Of a stretch of DNA of 15,099 nucleotides, positions 7,423-14,625 are shown one piece after another (positions within the stretch are counted from its first letter, which is position 1; every line of letters begins with the position of its first letter). The notes under the pieces are model-generated. The model searched no databases and had not been told where the DNA came from. It was given only the letters and a program-made list of their open reading frames with translations. A program made the position numbers and the translations under genes. Source of the stretch: GCA-002731945 sp036344135 (GTDB lineage: Bacteria; Pseudomonadota; Alphaproteobacteria; MED-G09); NCBI GenBank assembly GCA_036344135.1, contig JAYYUG010000049.1:1-15099 (forward strand), written 5' to 3'.

Positions 7423-8418
7423 ATGTCTTATAAATTTTGTGTTGCACCTATGATAGATTATACCGACAAACATTGTCGGTATTTTTTGAGAAAAATAACA
7501 AAAAGAAGTCGTCTTTATTCTGAGATGATGGTGGCGGAAACTATAATTAATGGTAATAGAGATTTTTTTCTGAGCCATGACTTAAGTGAGCATCCTCTAG
7601 CGTTACAAATTGCCGGGTCAGATCCCAAAAAATTAGCAGAGGCTGCATCTATAGGAGAATCATATGGCTTTGATGAGATTAACTTTAATCTTGGTTGCCC
7701 ATCGAGAAGGGTACAAGAAGGAAATTTTGGCGCTTGTCTTATGAATAATATAAGATTGGTTCAAGATTGTGTAGCATCCATAAAAAATAGAATTAATATT
7801 CCTGTTACAATAAAATGTAGAATAGGTGTTGATGAGAATAACCCTTATGAAGTATTACCAAAATTCATAGAAAGCCTAACTGAATCAGGAATAACAACTT
7901 TTATTATTCATGCTAGAAAGGCAATATTAAATGGCCTTGATCCAAGACAAAACAGGGAAATTCCTCCATTGGATTATGATCTCGTACGATTGATAAAAAG
8001 AAAATGGCCAAATTTAAATATTATTCTTAACGGAGGTATTAAGTCTCCTGATCAAGGTTTTAAAGAGATGAATTCGATTAGGGGTAGTGAATTAGATGGG
8101 GTGATGTTAGGTAGAGCTGTTTATATCAATCCTTATATTTTATCAGATGTAGATAGAATATTTTTTGAAGAGAATTACAATCAAATTTCAAGATTTGATC
8201 TTGCTTTATCTATGATCCCTTATCTCGAAGAAAATGTAAAAAATGGTGTTCCGCTTAACATAATGACACGGCATATGTTGGGTCTCTTTCACGGACAGAG
8301 AGGAGCAAAATCTTGGAGAAATTATTTAAGTCAAGAATCCATTAAAAGGAAAGACGATCCGAATGTTCTCGACGATGCTGTTAAAATAATTAAAAATATT
8401 CAAAAAGAAGCTGCATAA
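7423..8418 (+). CDS. dusA: tRNA-dihydrouridine synthase A
   Basis: DusA is an FMN enzyme that uses NADPH to reduce uridines in the D-loop of tRNA (U20/U20a) to dihydrouridine. This 331-residue protein has the family's TIM-barrel start VAPMIDYTDKHCRYF (7-21), the catalytic cysteine motif NLGCPSRRVQEGNFGACLM (Cys92), IKCRIGVD, IIHARKA and the flavin-phosphate loop NGGI. The TDKHCRY and QEGNFGACLM variants are characteristic of DusA as against DusB or DusC. An in-frame GTG at 7417 would add two residues, but the ribosome binding site fits ATG 7423. The stop TAA overlaps the ATG of the permease gene by one base (TAATG), suggesting coupled translation. Its codons 13-22 carry a terminator-like hairpin. 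Confidence 0.95.
   Translation: MSYKFCVAPMIDYTDKHCRYFLRKITKRSRLYSEMMVAETIINGNRDFFLSHDLSEHPLALQIAGSDPKKLAEAASIGESYGFDEINFNLGCPSRRVQEGNFGACLMNNIRLVQDCVASIKNRINIPVTIKCRIGVDENNPYEVLPKFIESLTESGITTFIIHARKAILNGLDPRQNREIPPLDYDLVRLIKRKWPNLNIILNGGIKSPDQGFKEMNSIRGSELDGVMLGRAVYINPYILSDVDRIFFEENYNQISRFDLALSMIPYLEENVKNGVPLNIMTRHMLGLFHGQRGAKSWRNYLSQESIKRKDDPNVLDDAVKIIKNIQKEAA
7460..7487 (+). terminator. Terminator-like hairpin inside the 5' end of dusA
   Basis: ATACCGACAA (7460-7469) and TTGTCGGTAT (7473-7482) form a perfect 10-bp stem with a 3-base loop (ACA), followed by six T at 7482-7487. This has the form of an intrinsic terminator on the coding strand, about 40 bases after the start codon. It may act in attenuation, or it may be a by-product of encoding the conserved TDKHCRYF. 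Confidence 0.45.
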
Positions 8419-9239
8419 TGTATTACAACGGTATAGGACTTCTGCCATTTGTTCTGGCATTAATGCTTTCAGGTTTTTTTTCAGGCTATATTGCAGGCCT
8501 TCTTGGTGTTGGAGGGGGAAGTATCGTAGTTCCTGTTCTTTATCATATCTTAACATCCTTGGGTTTCCCTAGCGAAATTATTATGCATGTGTCTGTTGCT
8601 ACTTCGTTAGGTGTTATTATCCCTACTGGTTGGAGATCTTTTTCGTCTCATAAGAAAAATAATTCTGTTGATGAAAAAATATTAAAAAGGTGGTTAGCCC
8701 CAACGTTAATTGGATCAAGTATTGGGGCCATAATAGCTGGTCTAATATCGGGATATCTTTTGACTCTATTTTTTGCAACCATAGCCTTGTTGGTTTGTAT
8801 AAATCTTTTTTTTGGTAATGAGAATTTACGTTTAGGAGAAAATCTTCCTAAGGGAGTCATTGGTTTTAATTTACCGTTATCTGTTGGTGCCTTTTCTTCA
8901 ATGTTGGGAATTGGCGGAGGAACTTTTAATGTAAGTTTAATGTCTTTATATGGCACTCCGATTCATAAGGCTGTAGGAACTTCAGCAGGACTTGGTTTCT
9001 TTCTAGCGATACCCGGGACATTTTTCTTTATAATTTCAGGTCTCTTTGTCGATAATCTTCCACCTATGTCTTTAGGGTATGTGAATATTTTAGGATTAAT
9101 TTTAATTGCGCCTCTTTCAACGTTCTCTGCTCCATTGGGGGCAAGATATGCTCATTCTTTACCTAAAAAAACCCTTACAAGAATATTCGCTCTTTTTTTA
9201 TTAATAACTTCATTACGTATGTTTCTAGAAGTTCTATAG
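8418..9239 (+). CDS. TauE/SafE (DUF81) family membrane permease
   Basis: This 273-residue, very hydrophobic protein is built of two related halves. Each half has the family glycine motif after its first helix: GLLGVGGGSIVVP (27-39) and SMLGIGGGTFNVS (159-171). The pattern suggests about eight membrane helices with a short cytoplasmic linker near 75-90 (SSHKKNNSVDEKILKR). The family exports or takes up small organic or sulfur anions such as sulfite, sulfoacetate and taurine-derived compounds; the substrate is not readable here. Its ATG overlaps the dusA stop by one base, and only a weak ribosome binding site precedes it, so translation is probably coupled to dusA. The 3' end overlaps the convergent GNAT gene by 6 bases. 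Confidence 0.9.
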   Translation: MYYNGIGLLPFVLALMLSGFFSGYIAGLLGVGGGSIVVPVLYHILTSLGFPSEIIMHVSVATSLGVIIPTGWRSFSSHKKNNSVDEKILKRWLAPTLIGSSIGAIIAGLISGYLLTLFFATIALLVCINLFFGNENLRLGENLPKGVIGFNLPLSVGAFSSMLGIGGGTFNVSLMSLYGTPIHKAVGTSAGLGFFLAIPGTFFFIISGLFVDNLPPMSLGYVNILGLILIAPLSTFSAPLGARYAHSLPKKTLTRIFALFLLITSLRMFLEVL

Positions 9240-9677
9240 GTTTTTTCTCATTTTAACATGGGGGATGCCAGTCTCTGACACAAAAGGTCCCATCTCTTCA
9301 TAACCTAAAGACAAGTAGAATTTTTTAGAATTTTCTCTAGAGTTGAGTACAACTTCTTTTCTTTTTTGTTTCAAAGAATATTCTTCTAATTTATGTACAA
9401 TTATAGTGCCTATACCTGTTCTTTGCTTACTTACTTTTACTGCCATATAACGTATCTGTGCTTGTTCTCGGTTATTGAAATGAACTCTTCCTACTCCTAT
9501 TATATTATTCTTTTTAACAGTTACCATTAGATGGAAGCTTTGTTGCTCGATTCCATCTTTGCCCTCACCCCTTGACATTCCCAAAGGTTTGCGAAGCAAC
9601 TCCCAACGGAAACGGAAATATTGTTCCCATTCTTTTTCTGTTTTTGGTGATCTAATAATTAATTCAGTGATGGTCAA
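9234..9677 (-). CDS. GNAT-family N-acetyltransferase
   Basis: This protein of about 147 residues would transfer an acetyl group from acetyl-CoA to an unknown amine. The core shows IIGVGRVHF, then the acetyl-CoA-binding motif A: a strand (QIRYMAVKVS) followed by the pyrophosphate loop QRTGIG (85-90) and a helix (LEEYSLK). The NSRENSKKFYLSLGY segment and the terminal GIPHVKM resemble the YitI/ElaA-like branch. The open frame extends back to 9755, giving 173 residues. That start lies inside the mazG gene and adds a poorly ordered N-terminus. TTG 9677 has GAGGA 7 bases upstream, sits 10 bases past the mazG stop and starts the natural MTITELIIRSP, so it is preferred here. It is probably co-transcribed with mazG. 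Confidence 0.88.
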   Translation of the reverse strand: MTITELIIRSPKTEKEWEQYFRFRWELLRKPLGMSRGEGKDGIEQQSFHLMVTVKKNNIIGVGRVHFNNREQAQIRYMAVKVSKQRTGIGTIIVHKLEEYSLKQKRKEVVLNSRENSKKFYLSLGYEEMGPFVSETGIPHVKMRKNL

Positions 9678-9684
9678 AAAAAAT

Positions 9685-9689
9685 TCCTC
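9685..9689 (-). promoter_or_regulatory. Ribosome binding site GAGGA of the GNAT gene, overlapping the mazG stop
   Basis: On the minus strand the mazG stop TGA (9690-9688) is part of TGAGGA. GAGGA then lies 7 bases before TTG 9677. This arrangement decides the GNAT start and suggests translational coupling. Confidence 0.6.
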
Positions 9690-10101
9690 AGAGGTCTCCT
9701 TTAGCTCTAACTTCACTTTGGTTAATTGTAAATTCCTCACCATATCTGTCTTCAAGTTTTTTCTGATTTTCAGAAATTACTTCGACTGGATCAAGGTTCA
9801 AAGCCATACAGGCTGTCACCCAATACCACATGATGTCGCCTAATTCTCTCTTCATATGAAAAATATTTTCCTTGTCGGCCGGCTTTCCTTGTAAATACAT
9901 TTTCTTAACTATCTCTACAAATTCACCAGTTTCACTGCCAAGCCCTAAAGCTCCAGTTAGTAGTCTGGGAACGTCAACATCTGAGTTTTCGTGGATCTCG
10001 GACATGGCTTTTTTTAAATCTTCGATATTTAAACTTGGGTTACTTGTGACCTTTGTCACAAAATCGCAATAGGTCTCAAAAAAATCTTTTATGTCTGACA
10101 T
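9688..10101 (-). CDS. MazG-like nucleotide pyrophosphohydrolase
   Basis: This 137-residue protein belongs to the all-alpha NTP pyrophosphohydrolase fold, which cleaves (d)NTPs to NMP and pyrophosphate and often clears non-canonical nucleotides. The metal-binding signature is present: ExxE at E57-E60 (GSETGE, with E63 following) and ExxD at E86-D89 (KRELGDIMWYW). It has a single domain, much shorter than E. coli MazG, and fits the small MazG-like or phage-type group. GGAAG lies 5 bases before the ATG. It heads a two-gene minus-strand unit with the GNAT gene and diverges from the SDR gene. It may be housekeeping nucleotide cleaning rather than part of the neighbouring oxidation cluster. Confidence 0.88.
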   Translation of the reverse strand: MSDIKDFFETYCDFVTKVTSNPSLNIEDLKKAMSEIHENSDVDVPRLLTGALGLGSETGEFVEIVKKMYLQGKPADKENIFHMKRELGDIMWYWVTACMALNLDPVEVISENQKKLEDRYGEEFTINQSEVRAKGDL

Positions 10102-10132
10102 GATTACTTCCGTATTAAGGAATCAATAATAA

Positions 10133-10161
10133 CTTATACTTTATGAAAAATCATTTGATAA
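10133..10161 (-). promoter_or_regulatory. Candidate sigma-70 promoter for mazG-GNAT
   Basis: On the minus strand TTATCA (-35, 10161-10156) is followed after 17 bases by TATAAG (-10, 10138-10133). These match consensus at 4/6 and 5/6 positions. Transcription would start about 25 bases before the mazG ATG. The region is AT-rich, so chance matches are possible. Confidence 0.45.
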
Positions 10162-10162
10162 A

Positions 10163-10191
10163 TTTACTTGATGTTTAAAAATAGATATAAA
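10163..10191 (+). promoter_or_regulatory. Candidate sigma-70 promoter for the SDR-BVMO operon
   Basis: TTTACT (10163-10168) and TATAAA (10186-10191) are separated by 17 bases, matching consensus at 4/6 and 5/6 positions. A start near 10198 would give a leader of about 30 bases carrying GGAGG before ATG 10229. It lies back to back with the mazG promoter candidate. Confidence 0.45.
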
Positions 10192-10228
10192 TACAATTCA
10201 ATAATATAACCTAATTTTTGGAGGAATT

Positions 10229-10987
10229 ATGGCAAGATTTGATGGAAAATTAGCAATCGTTTCTGGCGGGGCCTCAGGAATGGGCGCCGCAACAGCTAAG
10301 CGTATAGTTGAAGAAGGCGGTAAGGTAGTTACATTGGACATTAACGATAAAGGAGGGGAGGAAGTTGCCCAAAAAATAGGAAATTCTTGTGAATTTTTCA
10401 AAGCTGATGTTACTAAAGTAGAAGATTGGGATGCTTTGGAAAAACATTTGGGCGATAGATTTAAAAAAATTACTTCAGTAATAAACGTGGCCGGAATAAG
10501 CGAACCCTCATCTATCGAAGATGAGACAGTTGAACACTGGAATAGAACACACGCTATAAATGGTACATCAGTTTTTTTGGGATGTCAGTTTGGCGTTAAA
10601 GCCATGAAAGAGAGCAAAGGGACAATAGTTAATTTTGCCTCTTCTCTTGCTACAAGACCAAAACCTTTCGTTATTTCTTATAATTATAGCAAGGCAGGAG
10701 TATTAATACTTACACGAACTGTAGCATTACATTGCGCGGAAATGGGTTACAACATTAGGTGTAATGCAGTGCAGCCTGGAGCTATCGATACCCCAATGAT
10801 GAGACGTTATGTTGATACAGCTGAAGACCCTAATCAACAGTTAGAAGAGTTTGCCGCTTCTCACCCTATGAATAGAATAGGACAACCTGATGAAGTCGTA
10901 TCAGCTGTTTTGTTTTTAGCTTCTGATGATTCCGCATTTACTACTGGTGATTCAATATCTGTTGACGGTGGAGTCATAGCTATATAA
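10229..10987 (+). CDS. Short-chain dehydrogenase/reductase (classical SDR, NAD-type)
   Basis: This 252-residue oxidoreductase interconverts a secondary alcohol and a ketone. The Rossmann motif is GGASGMG (13-19), with D37 at the end of beta-2, favouring NAD(H) over NADP(H). NVAG (86-89), N111, S138 and YNYSK (Y151, K155) form the classical catalytic set, and the C-terminus ends in the usual GDSISVDGG. The overall pattern is closest to hydroxysteroid- and terpene-alcohol-type dehydrogenases, but SDR substrates cannot be read from sequence. GGAGG lies 4 bases before the ATG. It is the first of five closely spaced genes and is followed by a Baeyer-Villiger monooxygenase, so it may supply or consume that enzyme's ketone. 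Confidence 0.93.
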   Translation: MARFDGKLAIVSGGASGMGAATAKRIVEEGGKVVTLDINDKGGEEVAQKIGNSCEFFKADVTKVEDWDALEKHLGDRFKKITSVINVAGISEPSSIEDETVEHWNRTHAINGTSVFLGCQFGVKAMKESKGTIVNFASSLATRPKPFVISYNYSKAGVLILTRTVALHCAEMGYNIRCNAVQPGAIDTPMMRRYVDTAEDPNQQLEEFAASHPMNRIGQPDEVVSAVLFLASDDSAFTTGDSISVDGGVIAI

Positions 10988-11024
10988 ATATAACAAATCT
11001 TTAATTTTTATATCTTAGGTGAAT

Positions 11025-12485
11025 ATGCAAGAGCATTTTGATGTTTTAGTTGTTGGTGCAGGAATATCCGGTATTGGAGCAGGTTATCATCTTCAAACAA
11101 AATGTCCGGGAATATCATACGCCATTCTCGAAGGAAGAGATTCCATCGGTGGAACTTGGGATTTATTTAAATTTCCAGGAATCAGATCAGATTCGGATAT
11201 GTATACTTTAGGATACAGGTTTAAGCCTTGGAAGGAACAAGAGGCTATAGCCGATGCACCTTCAATTTTAAAATATTTAAAAGAAACCACTGAAGAATTC
11301 GGAATAGATAAAAAAATACGTTTTAACAAATATGTGAAGGCAGCTTCATGGGTAGGTCAAGAATCGAAATGGATTCTCGAAATAGAAGATGTTAAAAATA
11401 GTGATATTCAAAAAATTTCATGCAATTTCCTTTTTATGTGCTCTGGTTATTACAGTTATAAATCTGGATATACCCCAGAATTTAAAGGTGTAGAAGATTT
11501 CCATGGTGATGTTATACATCCACAAAAATGGGAAAAGGACTACAACTATACCAACAAAAGAATAATTGTTGTAGGAAGTGGAGCTACAGCTGTCACTATT
11601 GTGCCAGAAATGGCTAAGAATGCTGAACATGTGACAATGCTTCAAAGATCTCCGACTTATGTTGTATCAGCACCGGAAAAAGACTACCTCGCTAATTTAT
11701 TGAGAAGGTTTATACCCTTAAAATTATCCTACTTTATAATTCGTTGGCGTAACATTTTAAGGCAACAATATTATTTCAGATTGTGTAAAAAATATCCGGA
11801 GGGTGTAAAGAATGCAATATTAAGTGAAGTACGAAAACACCTCGGCCCTGACTATGATGTTGATACGCATTTTACTCCTACATATAATCCCTGGGACCAG
11901 AGAATGTGTTTGGTTCCTGATGGCGATCTTTTCGAACAAATAAATAAAGGCAAAGCATCTGTTGTTACAGGACAAATAGAGAAATTCACTCAAAAAGGAA
12001 TTTTACTGAAGTCTGGCGAAGAACTTGAATCCGACGTCATTGTAACTGCAACAGGTCTAAATCTTGAATTGTTGAGTGATACTAATTTTACTGTTGATAA
12101 CAAGCCAATAAATCTTTCACAAACCATTACTTATAAAGGAATGATGTACAGTGGTATCCCAAATCTCGCCGGGACTTTCGGTTATACTAACGCCTCGTGG
12201 ACTTTGGGAGCTGATTTAACTTCAGAATATGTGTGTCGCCTTATTAATTATATGAAAAAAAATGGTTACGACAAATGCATGCCTGATACGAATAGCAGTG
12301 TAGAAACAGATGATGAATGGTTAAATTTAACCTCGGGTTATATAAAACGTTCTGAACATATTTTCCCCAAACAAGGGAAAAAAGCACCATGGAGAAACAA
12401 TCAAAATTTTTTAAAAGATATTTTTCAGATCAGATACGGCAAAGTGGATGATGGTGAAATAAGTTTCTCCCAAAACAACTCTTAA
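11025..12485 (+). CDS. Type I Baeyer-Villiger / flavin-containing monooxygenase (EthA-like)
   Basis: This 486-residue FAD and NADPH enzyme inserts one oxygen atom from O2 into a ketone, giving an ester or lactone, or oxidises S or N atoms. Visible motifs: FAD-binding GAGISG (11-16), GGTWD (43-47), the Baeyer-Villiger fingerprint F159-x-G161-x3-H165-x3-W169, the NADPH-binding GSGATA (184-189) and VTATGLN in the C-terminal part. Length and fingerprint are closest to the EthA group. The position after the fingerprint Trp is Glu where Pro or Asp is usual. An in-frame GTG at 11019 would add two residues, but AGG at 11017-11019 is better spaced for ATG 11025. It follows the SDR gene by 37 bases and precedes the next flavoprotein gene by 28. 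Confidence 0.92.
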   Translation: MQEHFDVLVVGAGISGIGAGYHLQTKCPGISYAILEGRDSIGGTWDLFKFPGIRSDSDMYTLGYRFKPWKEQEAIADAPSILKYLKETTEEFGIDKKIRFNKYVKAASWVGQESKWILEIEDVKNSDIQKISCNFLFMCSGYYSYKSGYTPEFKGVEDFHGDVIHPQKWEKDYNYTNKRIIVVGSGATAVTIVPEMAKNAEHVTMLQRSPTYVVSAPEKDYLANLLRRFIPLKLSYFIIRWRNILRQQYYFRLCKKYPEGVKNAILSEVRKHLGPDYDVDTHFTPTYNPWDQRMCLVPDGDLFEQINKGKASVVTGQIEKFTQKGILLKSGEELESDVIVTATGLNLELLSDTNFTVDNKPINLSQTITYKGMMYSGIPNLAGTFGYTNASWTLGADLTSEYVCRLINYMKKNGYDKCMPDTNSSVETDDEWLNLTSGYIKRSEHIFPKQGKKAPWRNNQNFLKDIFQIRYGKVDDGEISFSQNNS

Positions 12486-12513
12486 AATGAAAAAATTTAA
12501 AGGAATAAGATAG

Positions 12514-13644
12514 ATGCAATCACGAATATGCGAAATGCTGGATATTGAGTTTCCGTTACTAGCGTTTACTCATTGTAGGGATGTTGTAGTTGCTGTTTCT
12601 AAAGCTGGCGGAATGGGTGTGTTCGGAGCTGTTAATTTTCCTCCTGACAAATTAGAAGAGGAATTAAAATGGATTGACGATCATATAGAAGGAAAACCTT
12701 ACGGGATAGATTTGATTGTTCCTAATAATTATCAAGGAAAAGGACAGGAGATTGATTCGGATGAAATTATTAAGGCTATTCCTATGGAACATAAAGATTT
12801 TGCCGATTCTGTTTTAAATAAATACGATATCAAAACCGAAGAGGAAGATAAGGGGCAAGCAGGGATACAATTTGGAAAAAATCTTTCTGATGATGGAGCC
12901 GCAAATTCTTTGGAGGTTGCCATGAGGCATCCTATAAAATTAGTTGCCAATGCCCTTGGTGTTCCGCCTAAGATAATGCTTGATTTAGGTAAAAAAAATA
13001 ATATTGCTGTTGCGGCATTAGTAGGCGCTAAAGAACACGCTATAAAACAAGTAGAAGCTGGAGTAGATATTTTAGTGGTTGCTGGAGGTGAGGCCGGCGG
13101 ACATTGCGGAGAAGTTTCAACTATGGTCCTTGTTCCTGAGGTATATGAAGCTATTAAAGCTATTAAAGATGTTCCAATATTAGCTGCAGGAGGCATTACT
13201 ACTGGTGGTCAGATGGCTGCGGCCATGTCAATGGGGGCTTCTGGAGCATGGTGTGGATCAGTATGGTTAACAACAGCTGAAGCTGAGACAAACCCAGTTG
13301 TGAAAGAAAAAATGTTAGGCGCAAGCTCCAGAGATACGGTGAGATCGAGAAGCAGGACAGGTAAACATTCAAGACAACTACGATCACCCTGGACAGATGC
13401 CTGGGAAAATGAGGGCCCAGAACCTCTTCCTATGCCCTTACAATCCTTGGTTAGTGAGCCAGCACTTAGGAAGGTCGATAAGTTATCCCAAAGCGGTCAT
13501 GAGGGAGCCAAACAACTTGCCACATATTGGGTTGGTCAGGGTGTAGGTTTAATGAACCAGGCCATGTCAGCCGGTGCGGTTGTTCAAAATTTCAAAGAGG
13601 ATTTTATTAGAGCTTACGAAAGGCTTTCAAATTATCTTGAATGA
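12514..13644 (+). CDS. Nitronate monooxygenase / 2-nitropropane dioxygenase family flavoprotein (possibly IpdC-like)
   Basis: This 376-residue FMN TIM-barrel protein has the family signature AGGEAGGHCG (190-199), with H197 at the usual catalytic position, the phosphate-binding GGITTGGQ (226-233) and MGASGAWCGS (240-249). The C-terminal part has an arginine-rich stretch (RSRSRTGKHSRQLRSPW) shared with actinobacterial members. Known family reactions are nitronate oxidation, enoyl reduction (FabK) and, for IpdC of Mycobacterium, a flavin-dependent step in opening the last steroid rings. A hydrophilic insert at about 72-130 separates the first barrel strands from the rest. AAGGA lies upstream of the ATG. 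Placed after an SDR and a Baeyer-Villiger enzyme, a catabolic redox role is more likely than nitroalkane detoxification; this is inference. Confidence 0.88.
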   Translation: MQSRICEMLDIEFPLLAFTHCRDVVVAVSKAGGMGVFGAVNFPPDKLEEELKWIDDHIEGKPYGIDLIVPNNYQGKGQEIDSDEIIKAIPMEHKDFADSVLNKYDIKTEEEDKGQAGIQFGKNLSDDGAANSLEVAMRHPIKLVANALGVPPKIMLDLGKKNNIAVAALVGAKEHAIKQVEAGVDILVVAGGEAGGHCGEVSTMVLVPEVYEAIKAIKDVPILAAGGITTGGQMAAAMSMGASGAWCGSVWLTTAEAETNPVVKEKMLGASSRDTVRSRSRTGKHSRQLRSPWTDAWENEGPEPLPMPLQSLVSEPALRKVDKLSQSGHEGAKQLATYWVGQGVGLMNQAMSAGAVVQNFKEDFIRAYERLSNYLE

Positions 13645-13680
13645 ATTTTTGTTTTCCATATTGCTACACCAGTTGACTGA

Positions 13681-14616
13681 ATGAAAAAATTTATGACGTT
13701 CTTAATAATATTTACATCGATTATTTTTATATCGTTTTCTTATTTATTTCTAACAAAACCTACAAATATGCCTTTTATCGGGCATTTTTTTGATAAAGTT
13801 TTTTATGGATCTCTTTATTATTTAACTAAACCTGATTCCAGTTATATATACAAAAAGCATGAGGGACTTGATCTAAAAGTGCACGTTTTTGTTCCAAATA
13901 ACCCTAAAACAGATTCTTCTTTGCTTCTTTTTCATGGTGGAGGATGGGCGTTTGGATCATCTTATTCCTTATTTAAAATTTGCAAAGATTTATCTGATAA
14001 CGGAATAACATGTTTAAGTGCAGAGTATAGATTATCTTTAAAACACAGTTCAAAAGTACAAGATTCTATGTCTGATGCTAGGGATGTTTACAATTGGATA
14101 TCTGAAAATTCTGAGAAACTAAACATTAATAAAGAAAAAATTGTAGTTGGAGGTGGTTCATCGGGAGGACATTTGGCGGCATCATTAGCAATGATACCTG
14201 ATGACAGCGGTTCCACAGTAGATAATATTTCTGCATTAGTATTTTTTAATCCAGCAATAAACACTACTTTTTTTGATAATGGGTATGAGCTTCCGGAAAA
14301 TATTGGAGAAAGAAGGAAAATTTTTTGGCTTTATTTGAAAAGACTTTTTGATGGTAAATCTATTGAGTTATCACCATCAAATTGGATTAAAGAAGATCTT
14401 CCACCATCAATTATTTTCCATGGAAAAAATGATAGGACTATTCCTTTGCCCATCATAGAAGAGTTTACGAAGCGTATGAAAGAAAAAGGCAATGAGATCA
14501 AATTGTTAACATGGGAAGGTAAAGGTCACCAATTTTATCGATGGGATAAAGAGTCCTATAGCGAAGTTATTAATGAATTACTTTCATTTCTTAAAGAACA
14601 AACTTTTGATTTTTAG
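13681..14616 (+). CDS. Membrane-anchored alpha/beta hydrolase (esterase/lipase, HSL-like)
   Basis: This 311-residue protein has an N-terminal hydrophobic segment (FLIIFTSIIFISFSYLF, about 7-23), either a membrane anchor or an uncleaved signal. The catalytic domain shows the oxyanion motif HGGGWAFG (85-92), the nucleophile elbow GGSSGG (S160), the acid D251 in HGKND and the base H283 in GKGHQF. These are the full triad of the hormone-sensitive-lipase-like carboxylesterases. In this cluster it is a candidate for hydrolysing the ester or lactone made by the Baeyer-Villiger enzyme. No Shine-Dalgarno is evident before ATG 13681; the 36-base gap after the previous gene holds no terminator. The stop TAG overlaps the ribosome binding site of the next gene. 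Confidence 0.9.
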   Translation: MKKFMTFLIIFTSIIFISFSYLFLTKPTNMPFIGHFFDKVFYGSLYYLTKPDSSYIYKKHEGLDLKVHVFVPNNPKTDSSLLLFHGGGWAFGSSYSLFKICKDLSDNGITCLSAEYRLSLKHSSKVQDSMSDARDVYNWISENSEKLNINKEKIVVGGGSSGGHLAASLAMIPDDSGSTVDNISALVFFNPAINTTFFDNGYELPENIGERRKIFWLYLKRLFDGKSIELSPSNWIKEDLPPSIIFHGKNDRTIPLPIIEEFTKRMKEKGNEIKLLTWEGKGHQFYRWDKESYSEVINELLSFLKEQTFDF

Positions 14617-14620
14617 GAGA
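14615..14620 (+). promoter_or_regulatory. Ribosome binding site AGGAGA of the DUF1295 gene
   Basis: AGGAGA begins within the hydrolase stop codon TAG (14614-14616) and ends 5 bases before TTG 14626. This supports the TTG start and coupled translation. Confidence 0.6.
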
Positions 14621-14625
14621 AAAAT

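Noticed and set aside
9678..9755. Longer GNAT start at 9755, overlapping mazG by 68 bases.
   Set aside because: The added 26 residues do not look like the domain start, and TTG 9677 has a well-placed GAGGA right at the mazG stop.
12361..12381. TTTTCCC / GGGAAAA inverted repeat near the end of the monooxygenase gene.
   Set aside because: The gene continues for over 100 bases and there is no T-tract, so it is not a terminator.
12732..13196. Minus-strand open frame of 154 codons opposite the nitronate monooxygenase gene.
   Set aside because: The composition (runs of A, P, S, T) is what the reverse of a Gly/Ala-rich flavoprotein gives, and no domain is recognisable.
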